Shown here: one piece after another, positions 6,418-11,262 of the stretch | How the letters are laid out: every line of letters begins with the position of its first letter | Numbering within the stretch: position 1 is the stretch's first letter | Assembly: GCA_026390215.1 (NCBI GenBank) | Contig: JAPLGJ010000013.1 | Span: forward strand, 1 to 11,262 | Reading direction: 5' to 3' | From: Caldisericota bacterium | GTDB lineage: Bacteria > Caldisericota > Caldisericia > Cryosericales > Cryosericaceae | Length of the DNA: 11,262 nt | Notes under the pieces: generated by a model | The model's input: the letters and a program-made list of their open reading frames with translations, nothing else | Databases searched by the model: none | What the model was told of the DNA's origin: nothing | Position numbers and translations under genes: made by a program

Positions 6418-7050
6418 TTAAAGCCAGTGCGCGCGCCTCCGCCATGACAGCATTGTGAGGAAAAGGGCGGCGATGACGGTCGCGCCGAGTGCGATGAAGA
6501 AGTAGCTCATGAAGTAACTCTCGGGGAACAGGCGGATGAGCCCGGAGTCTTCAGGGAGGAGCCAGAAGTCGTTCGCAAAAGCGAGTTCGTGGAAGGAGAT
6601 GAACAATGCGTCAAATCCGACGGTGACCGAGATGGCAGCCAGAGCGGCAACGATGGCGAGCACGATGATGCCGGCGGCGCGAACGATGTGGCGAACGTCA
6701 CCCCTCCTTCTGCGAAGGGAAGCAATGAAAGCAGCCGTCAGCAGGCATGAAACAAAGGCCGTCACATAGACAGCCTGGAAGATCGCCTGGACGTCGCCCA
6801 TGTGCGCAAGCTCCAAGGACGAGTAGAAGCCGTCGTCCGGCAGGGATCTGCGGACTGCAAGGTACGCGAGCAGGTCTATCACGCGGCGGACAGCTTCAGC
6901 CACACTAAAGCGGGGAGTGGCGCCTCCCGTCGTTCCGACCACGGAAAGCACGAGTCTCTGGAGCGGCAGGAAGTTGACGAGGAGCGAGAAGGGGGTCAGC
7001 AGGACTGCCACGACTGCGACAGCAGTGGAGAGGACTATGAGCGCTGGCAA
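6418..7050 (-). CDS. Integral membrane protein, TIGR01906/DUF1461 family
   Basis: Function unknown; a bacterial inner-membrane family. The 210-residue protein has hydrophobic segments at about 3-27, 90-111, 122-146 and 183-203. The family's soluble signature is clear: HMGDV (83-87) and, after the third membrane segment, FHELAFANDFWLLPEDSGLI (153-172) leading to RLFPESYF (173-180), matching the usual 'FHxLxFxNDxWLLdP...LIxLFPExFF' pattern. The start is doubtful. The TTG at 7050 is the only start codon before the first membrane segment; it lies 3 nt after the stop of the preceding gene, in the same frame and without a ribosome binding site, so it would rely on reinitiation. A GTG further in would cut the first membrane segment. 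Position in the family is fairly certain; nothing in the sequence shows a reaction. Confidence 0.87.
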   Translation of the reverse strand: MPALIVLSTAVAVVAVLLTPFSLLVNFLPLQRLVLSVVGTTGGATPRFSVAEAVRRVIDLLAYLAVRRSLPDDGFYSSLELAHMGDVQAIFQAVYVTAFVSCLLTAAFIASLRRRRGDVRHIVRAAGIIVLAIVAALAAISVTVGFDALFISFHELAFANDFWLLPEDSGLIRLFPESYFMSYFFIALGATVIAALFLTMLSWRRRAHWL

Positions 7051-7053
7051 CGG

Positions 7054-7236
7054 CTAGTCGAACAGGCCGAGTGAACAGGAACGGACCCGTATGTGCAGCA
7101 GGTCGCAGGCCTTGCCCACGACTCTGGGGTCAATGTTCAACTTGCGGGCGACAGCTAGAGCCTTGCCGCAATCGATGAATCCGTCGGTTGCTGCCCTGAG
7201 CAGTTCATCGCGGACTTCCTGTGCAACGTCTTCCAC
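7054..7236 (-). CDS. Small (60-residue) cysteine-containing protein of unknown function
   Basis: GTG at 7236 is preceded by AGGAGG with a 5-nt spacer, one of the best ribosome binding sites in the window, so this short frame is very likely real. The protein reads as two or three helices: VAQEVRDELLRAA, a loop FIDCGKALAVARKL, then IDPRVVGKACDLLHIRV, ending in RSCSLGLFD. From memory, small clostridial and deep-branching proteins have the same plan (helix, 'C..A..iA..lgv.p..VG...d..gI.i..CqLGcF'); here the last cysteine is replaced by leucine. The helix-turn-helix-like 'ALAVARKLNIDPRVVGKACD' stretch could be structural rather than DNA-binding. It follows the P-loop gene by 72 nt and ends 3 nt before the membrane protein gene, so it probably works with the former. 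No function is proposed. Confidence 0.8.
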   Translation of the reverse strand: MEDVAQEVRDELLRAATDGFIDCGKALAVARKLNIDPRVVGKACDLLHIRVRSCSLGLFD

Positions 7237-7244
7237 GGGGACCT

Positions 7245-7334
7245 CCTAATTCCTGATTCTACCGGGTGCAGGCACTGGCAGTACAGTGTGTCATGCGGGT
7301 GAACATTTTCAAGCGGAGCGCAGCACTGGCAGAA
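7245..7334 (-). other. Out-of-frame zinc-ribbon-like coding tail past the P-loop gene stop
   Basis: In the +1 frame relative to the P-loop gene, from about 7334 down past its TGA at 7311-7309, the minus strand reads FCQCCAPLEN, then seven residues, then YCQCLHPVES. The two blocks match position by position (aromatic, C, Q, C, x, x, P, L/V, E), the look of the paired knuckles of a zinc ribbon. No stop interrupts them, and the frame then runs into the small gene's start. It may be a C-terminal tail of the P-loop protein separated by a frameshift (sequencing error, decay or programmed), or a coincidence. Confidence 0.4.
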
Positions 7335-7929
7335 GTTCGAGAACGGCCGCCTCGACCGTCTCGATGAATGATTCGTCCTGTAGGGAACCTGAGATCTCGT
7401 TCGCGTGGGGATTCCAGTCTCTGAGCAATGCAAGAAGGGCTGCCTCTTCGGCCGGTGTACAGCCAGGGAACCTGTTCACGACGAGCAGATCTGCCCGGGT
7501 TGCCATGATGCCCACATTGGGCTTGGCGCTCTGCAGCAGGGGGCAGCGGAGGACGTACAGGTATCGCGACCTCTCTGGGACGGAGGAGCAGTTGCCTTCG
7601 ATGAGGACGGGTGTCTCTGCGGGCCACTGCTGCAGAGCTGTGACCACCGCGTCCTCTGTTTCCCGATGAGGCCCATCGAGGAGAATGATGTCACGCAACG
7701 GCCGCAGCCAATGAGAGCGTTCTGAGTGGCTCAGGCGTCCAGTGTCACCTCCTTCGACGGGCAGTGTCCCGGTCGCCAGCGAGCGCATCGCGAGGTGCAG
7801 GCTGTGCCGTGAAAGCTTGATATACACGTCAAAGGGAAGGTCCCTTACCAGAGAGCGGCAGATGGTGGTCTTGCCCGAATGCCCAGAGGCCGAGTGAACG
7901 ACCAGGGTCGAACGGATGTAGGTGGTCAT
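7309..7929 (-). CDS. P-loop NTPase, MobB-like
   Basis: A 206-residue nucleotide-binding protein resembling MobB, the GTP-binding partner in molybdenum cofactor maturation, and related small P-loop proteins. Strand LVVHS leads into ASGHSGKTT (14-22), a Walker A motif in which the usual first glycine is alanine. YIKLSRHSLH (36-45) resembles the MobB lysine/histidine-rich segment; IILLDGPHR (81-89) and VLIEGN (108-113) fit the acidic motifs, and ADLLVVNR (146-153) fits the G4-like 'VxNK' position. ATG at 7929 is preceded by a GGGGTGG-type site and overlaps the stop of a 24-codon ORF as ATGA. The open frame extends to 8136, but the extra residues show no family features. The C terminus may be truncated by a frameshift. 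No molybdopterin genes are near, so a Mo-cofactor role is only one possibility. Confidence 0.85.
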   Translation of the reverse strand: MTTYIRSTLVVHSASGHSGKTTICRSLVRDLPFDVYIKLSRHSLHLAMRSLATGTLPVEGGDTGRLSHSERSHWLRPLRDIILLDGPHRETEDAVVTALQQWPAETPVLIEGNCSSVPERSRYLYVLRCPLLQSAKPNVGIMATRADLLVVNRFPGCTPAEEAALLALLRDWNPHANEISGSLQDESFIETVEAAVLELLPVLRSA

Positions 7930-8000
7930 GCTTGTCCACCCCGCGGGCTCTCTTGTCTGCCGAGTAATCCCCGCAGGTTCGTTTCGATAAAGTTGCCCAT
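7926..8000 (-). CDS. 24-codon small ORF coupled to the P-loop gene
   Basis: ATG at 8000 follows CGGAGG with a 5-nt spacer. The frame codes for 24 residues beginning MGNFIETNLRGLLG, and its TGA overlaps the P-loop gene's ATG in the sequence ATGA. An in-frame ATG at 8027 would add nine residues but has a weak ribosome binding site. A strong site plus a 4-nt overlap is typical of translational coupling, so this is probably a translated leader peptide or small protein. I do not recognise the peptide; it has no membrane segment and no run of a single amino acid that would suggest attenuation. Confidence 0.5.
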   Translation of the reverse strand: MGNFIETNLRGLLGRQESPRGGQA

Positions 8001-8059
8001 TGGTGCCTCCGAGGTCTGGCTGCTCATGTTTCCAAAGCCAGCAGTCCTTGTTCCGGGAA

Positions 8060-8087
8060 TTGCTTTTTGTCCCTATACATAGATAAT
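8060..8087 (+). promoter_or_regulatory. Candidate sigma-70 promoter for the HD-GYP regulator gene
   Basis: TTGCTT (8060-8065) and GATAAT (8082-8087) are separated by 16 nt, in the only AT-rich stretch of the divergent intergenic region. The -10 box matches five of six consensus bases, the -35 box three. Transcription would start near 8094, about 60 nt before the ATG at 8155. No equally good promoter was found for the leftward genes in the same region. Confidence 0.4.
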
Positions 8088-8154
8088 AGTCGATTAGAGC
8101 GTTCGTGGGAGTACAGTTGCTGATGTGTCTCCACACGCCTGTTGGAAGCGGGCG

Positions 8155-9528
8155 ATGAACAAGGACGGAACCGGGGGTGTGCTGGTGGAACGAAAGGTCC
8201 TCGTGGTCGACGACGACGTCGAAAGCCTGCGGCTGTATGGCGACATGCTGCGACGAGCGGGCTATGCCGCGGTCACCGCAAGCACGGGCTGGGAAGGCAT
8301 TGACCGGGCCGTCAAGGAACAGCCCGGGCTGATCCTGCTTGATCTCCGTCTGCCGGATATTACCGGACTGACCGTTCTCGAGACTCTTCGTACCGCTCTG
8401 TCAACCAAGAACATCCCCATCATTGTCGTGTCTGCCATCAGCAAGGACGACGACGTCATGAAGGCCATGCAGATGGGAGCATTCGACTATGTCGTTAAAC
8501 CCATCACCTACGATGACATGATTCGCAGGGTTGAGCTGGTCTTCTTCTCCCGTGAACGACAGGGAGAGGGCGACCAGGCCCCCGTCCTGATTGTCGAGGA
8601 CGGTGCACTGGATGGGGCCGCGCTGTCAGAGCAGCTGACCAGCTGGGGATACCGAGTCACCTGGGTGAGGACGGGTCAGGAAGGCATCGAGCAGGCTGCT
8701 ACCGGCAACTTCGACGTCATTCTGCTGGACGGGCTTCTGCCCGACATAAACGGGTTCGAGGTCGTGAAGGAGATTCGCGCGACGGAGCGGCTGGGCACGA
8801 CGCCCGTCATCATGTTGACGGTGCTGTCGGGGCTCGTGGACAAACTCAAGGGGTTCGAGTGCGGTATTGACGAGTTTCTCAACAAGCCCGTATCGTGGGA
8901 AGAACTGCGCGTTCGCATGCGCTCCCTGACGCGACTGAGGGGAATGACCAAACAGCGCTTCGCGTTGTCCGAGGTCGTTGGCGTCATTACGAATGCCATC
9001 GAACTGGCCGAGGCCACGGAGCCGCATCACAACCAGAAGGTCGCCAGCATCAGTGTCATCCTTGGCAAGAGGATGGGCATCCAGGGACATGGGCTGTGGG
9101 TCCTGGAGATGTCGGGTTCACTGCACGATGTTGGGAAGCTGGTCATACGGAGAGAGGTCCTCTCCAAGCCGGGCAAGCTCGATTCCTCAGAGTGGGCCGA
9201 GATGCAGCGACACAGTGAGTACGGGGAGAAGATCATCAAGCCTGTCCATGGATTCAGCGACGTGGCCGAGGTCGTCCGGCATCATCATGAGAAGATGGAC
9301 GGTTCTGGGTATCCTGACGGTCTGAAGGGGGATCAGGTTTCCCTGTTTGTGCGGATTGTCGGTGTGGCTGACAGCTTTGAAGCGTTGACGAGCGACCGGC
9401 CGTACCGTCCGGCGTTCGCCCGCGACCAGGCTCTGGAAATTCTTCGCAAGGAGACTGACGAGGGGCGATGGGATCCACGGGTCCTCGCTGCGCTGTCCGG
9501 CTCCCTCGACGATCTCGACAATCTGTAG
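8155..9528 (+). CDS. Response regulator with two receiver domains and an HD-GYP output domain
   Basis: Probable cyclic di-GMP phosphodiesterase under phosphorylation control. With the ATG at 8155 (GGAAG about 9 nt upstream) it has 457 residues; an in-frame GTG at 8125 is an alternative. Receiver 1 (about 14-130) has acidic D19/D20, phospho-acceptor D63, S93 and K115. Receiver 2 (about 142-260) has E148/D149, D192, T222 and K244, so both look able to accept phosphate. The HD-GYP domain (about 270-457) has EPHHNQKVA with the first histidine ligand, HD at 324-325 in SLHDVGK, H353, the RHHHEKMDGSGYPDGL block (375-390) with intact GYP at 385-387, and VADSFEALTSDRPYR. No histidine kinase lies in the window. 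It starts a rightward run of genes with a 37-nt gap to the next, though functional linkage to those is not evident. Confidence 0.95.
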   Translation: MNKDGTGGVLVERKVLVVDDDVESLRLYGDMLRRAGYAAVTASTGWEGIDRAVKEQPGLILLDLRLPDITGLTVLETLRTALSTKNIPIIVVSAISKDDDVMKAMQMGAFDYVVKPITYDDMIRRVELVFFSRERQGEGDQAPVLIVEDGALDGAALSEQLTSWGYRVTWVRTGQEGIEQAATGNFDVILLDGLLPDINGFEVVKEIRATERLGTTPVIMLTVLSGLVDKLKGFECGIDEFLNKPVSWEELRVRMRSLTRLRGMTKQRFALSEVVGVITNAIELAEATEPHHNQKVASISVILGKRMGIQGHGLWVLEMSGSLHDVGKLVIRREVLSKPGKLDSSEWAEMQRHSEYGEKIIKPVHGFSDVAEVVRHHHEKMDGSGYPDGLKGDQVSLFVRIVGVADSFEALTSDRPYRPAFARDQALEILRKETDEGRWDPRVLAALSGSLDDLDNL

Positions 9529-9565
9529 TTCGCCCCTGTCCGGGGCCGGAAAGGAAGGTCGTTTC

Positions 9566-9823
9566 GTGAACGTTGAAGTCCAAGCGATTCTGTTTCCGTA
9601 CGATGGCTCGAGGACGGTGGCAGTGATCAAGGAATTCGAGAGTGCACTCGAGGCAGCTGGTGTCCGGTGTGTCGTCGGCAACATGGCGGTGAGCTGCTAC
9701 GGCGAGATGGAAACCGTCCTCTCCGCCATCAACAAGGCATATCAGGTCATTGCAGTGGCCGACAGGCTCAGCGTCTCCCTTGTGATTGCCAACGATATGC
9801 CACAGATAGGCCGGAAGACCTGA
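9566..9823 (+). CDS. MTH1187/YkoF-like (thiamine-binding type) small protein
   Basis: An 85-residue protein with a ferredoxin-like beta-alpha-beta pattern: strand VEVQAILFPY, helix AVIKEFESALEAAG, strand VRCVVGNMAVSCYG, helix METVLSAINKAYQVIAVA, strand RLSVSLVIAND. This is the plan of the MTH1187/YkoF (DUF77) family, members of which bind thiamine or its pyrimidine precursor. GTG at 9566 is preceded by AAGGAAGG about 9 nt upstream. The length is slightly short of the usual 95-100 residues at the C terminus. The stop codon lies 5 nt before the ATG of the first radical SAM gene, so they are probably coupled. Because lipoyl-dependent dehydrogenases also use thiamine diphosphate, a shared theme is possible but is inference. 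Confidence 0.78.
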   Translation: MNVEVQAILFPYDGSRTVAVIKEFESALEAAGVRCVVGNMAVSCYGEMETVLSAINKAYQVIAVADRLSVSLVIANDMPQIGRKT

Positions 9824-9828
9824 GAGGC

Positions 9829-10662
9829 ATGGTCTTCAACTGCCTTCCCAGGCGGACACTTTCCGTATCCGTCACGGGTGGGGAATGTGCTCTGCACTGC
9901 AACCACTGCAACGGGCACTACCTTCAGCACATGGTCCCCGTCACTGGGGCCCGTCGGGTTCTTGAATTGGGAGCATACCGGAGCATCCTTCTGTCCGGTG
10001 GAAGTGATGCCTGCGGGCGCCTGCCCCTGACAGAGCATCTGGCGTTCATCACATGGGTTCACGAGCAGGGAATACGTATCAACGCTCACGTTGGCCTGCA
10101 GCCGGACGACGATATCCGTGTGCTGGCGCCCTTTTTCGACAAGGTTTCCCTCGACTACGTGTGGGACGATGAGACCGTCCATGACGTCTATCATCTGCAG
10201 AGATCTGGCGCTGACTACTTGCACGCAGCCCGGCGCTGGACGGACGCGTTCTCGGAAGCGGGCAGCTCGAAGGCACTGACGTCTGCGAAACAGCGGGTCA
10301 ACCTTCACCTGACGATCGGCCTCAAGGGAGGCGTCGTTGTCGGAGAATTTGCGGCAATCGATTCACTGATCGCGTTCCAGCCGGCATCAGTGATCTTTCT
10401 GGTCTTCATCCCCACGGAGGGGACAGTCTACGACACTGTGCCCGTTGTTCCGATTGATGACGTGGAGACGGTTTTCGCCTATGCGAGACAGAGGCTTCCG
10501 TCGGCGGACCTCGTGCTTGGCTGCATGCATCCGAGAGTGGCTGGCTACGGCGAGCAGCTGGCGCATCTTGCGGAACGGTATCAGTTCAGGGGCGTCGTCG
10601 GTGAGCAGTTGAGGACAGAGGATGCAGATCTACTGGAGGAGTGCTGTGTTTTCTATCAGTGA
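9829..10662 (+). CDS. lipS2: Radical SAM protein, LipS2-like (COG1856 type)
   Basis: A 277-residue radical SAM enzyme. ATG at 9829 is the only good start: the open frame reaches back to 9667, but that part overlaps the MTH1187-like gene and shows no family features. A GAGAGG sequence sits unusually close to the ATG, so translation may depend on coupling. SVSVTGGECALHCNHCNGHY holds the CX3CX2C cluster motif (C20, C24, C27) in the form I associate with 'biotin synthase homolog' proteins of COG1856. Further features are ILLSGGSDACG (substrate-binding GG segment), NAHVGLQPDDD, FIPTEGT, LGCMHPR, and a C-terminal ECC. COG1856 includes LipS2, which works with LipS1 to insert two sulfurs into octanoyl groups. 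The partner-type gene lies directly downstream, which supports the assignment. The LipS2 label is from motif memory, not a search. Confidence 0.75.
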   Translation: MVFNCLPRRTLSVSVTGGECALHCNHCNGHYLQHMVPVTGARRVLELGAYRSILLSGGSDACGRLPLTEHLAFITWVHEQGIRINAHVGLQPDDDIRVLAPFFDKVSLDYVWDDETVHDVYHLQRSGADYLHAARRWTDAFSEAGSSKALTSAKQRVNLHLTIGLKGGVVVGEFAAIDSLIAFQPASVIFLVFIPTEGTVYDTVPVVPIDDVETVFAYARQRLPSADLVLGCMHPRVAGYGEQLAHLAERYQFRGVVGEQLRTEDADLLEECCVFYQ

Positions 10663-10689
10663 CGCGCGAGTGCACGGACAGGGTGCCCA

Positions 10690-11262
10690 GTGAGTGTTCG
10701 TGCAAGCATCGGCACACTGGCCGTCTTGGGCATGCGGGATATCCGCATGGCTGCCGTACCGACGACGGCGTATCTGATGACCAGCAGCAGCTGCATAGGC
10801 GACTGTGCCTACTGTGGACAGGGACGGGGCGCTGTTGGAGACCACAGCCATCTTTCGCGCATCAACTGGCCCGAGGTCGGCGAGAATCAGCTGGTCGAAG
10901 CGTTTATCACACATCCTGGAGTGTTCCAGAGAGTCTGTTTTCAGACGACCGCTTCACACGGAGTGCTCAGGCAGCTGCTGGTACTCGTGCCGCGGATTCA
11001 CGAGGCAAGCGGCGTGCCGATCTCCGTATCGTACAGGGTGACAAGGCACGAAGAGGTGGACCAGTTGTTTGATGCAGGCGTGCAGCGCATCGGTGTCGCG
11101 ATCGACTGCTGCTCCAAACGCCTCCATCCTCAGCTTCGGGGAGGGTCGTTGGCCGAGTCGGTCACGCTGGTCAAGGACCTGGCTGGACGGTATCCCGGCC
11201 GTATCTCGACACACCTCATTATCGGTCTGGGTGAAGAGGAGATGGAGGCTGCAGAGCTGATG
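10690..11262 (+). CDS. lipS1: Radical SAM protein, LipS1-like (COG2516 type), 3' end outside window
   Basis: The frame stays open to the last base, giving 191 codons of an unfinished gene. GTG at 10690, with GGACAGGG upstream, is the likely start: the lipS2-like stop at 10660 is in the same frame, leaving only this GTG and an ATG at 10732, which would remove 14 residues. TTAYLMTSSSCIGDCAYCGQ holds the CX3CX2C motif (C35, C39, C42). LSRINWPEV (55-63), RVCFQTTASHG (81-91), ISVSYR (111-116) and AGVQRIGVAIDCC (129-141) match, from memory, the COG2516 'biotin synthase-related' family that includes LipS1. The 27-nt gap to the preceding gene indicates one operon. The auxiliary cluster cysteines expected in the C-terminal half lie beyond the window, so that test cannot be made here. 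Confidence 0.75.
   Translation, partial: MSVRASIGTLAVLGMRDIRMAAVPTTAYLMTSSSCIGDCAYCGQGRGAVGDHSHLSRINWPEVGENQLVEAFITHPGVFQRVCFQTTASHGVLRQLLVLVPRIHEASGVPISVSYRVTRHEEVDQLFDAGVQRIGVAIDCCSKRLHPQLRGGSLAESVTLVKDLAGRYPGRISTHLIIGLGEEEMEAAELM

Noticed and set aside
9532..9546. Short hairpin GCCCC-TGTCC-GGGGC after the HD-GYP gene as a terminator
   Set aside because: Only a 5-bp stem, no T-run, and it lies close to the ribosome binding site of the next gene; expected often by chance in GC-rich DNA.
9667..9828. Earlier start for the first radical SAM gene
   Set aside because: This stretch overlaps the MTH1187-like gene in a different frame and its translation is arginine/cysteine-rich without family features.
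1..11262. CRISPR arrays, tRNA or rRNA genes, insertion sequences, toxin-antitoxin or phage genes
   Set aside because: Looked for by eye on both strands; no repeated spacered units, cloverleaf-like sequences, transposase motifs or phage-type proteins were seen.

Overview
The window is an ordinary-looking chromosomal segment of a GC-rich bacterium (impression from reading, not a computed value). Most genes have clear AGGAGG-type ribosome binding sites, and no tRNA, rRNA, CRISPR array or transposase was seen. The gene mix suggests an anaerobic, possibly thermophile-related, deep-branching bacterium: methylglyoxal synthase, an RNase J-like beta-CASP protein, an MTA phosphorylase with a C-terminal CxC motif, and a pair of radical SAM proteins resembling the split lipoyl synthase LipS1/LipS2. 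The sequence alone does not fix the phylum.

Layout. Bases 2-298 (+) are the 3' end of methylglyoxal synthase, converging on a small hypothetical gene (305-760, -). From about 8000 down to 305 every gene is on the minus strand. In transcription order these are: a 24-codon small ORF overlapping a MobB-like P-loop NTPase gene, a 60-residue cysteine-containing small protein, a TIGR01906/DUF1461-type membrane protein, MTA phosphorylase, a rhomboid protease translationally coupled to SurE, an RNase J-like metallo-beta-lactamase protein, HtrA, and the hypothetical gene. Gaps up to MBL are short (3-76 nt), suggesting one or two operons; a good extended -10 box precedes the MTA phosphorylase gene. HtrA is set apart by a 114-nt gap with a perfect inverted repeat and is followed by a hairpin terminator.

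At about 8000-8154 the strand switches. Rightward genes are a two-receiver HD-GYP response regulator, an MTH1187/YkoF-like thiamine-binding-type protein, and the two radical SAM genes (the second is cut by the window end). The last three are tightly packed and probably cotranscribed. If the LipS assignment is right, they would make the lipoyl cofactor without a classical LipA.

Most worth a second look: a perfect 28-bp palindrome inside the RNase J-like gene; an out-of-frame double CQC zinc-ribbon-like tail just past the stop of the P-loop gene; the small coupled ORF ahead of that gene; the LipS1/LipS2-like pair; and the inverted repeat in the htrA leader.
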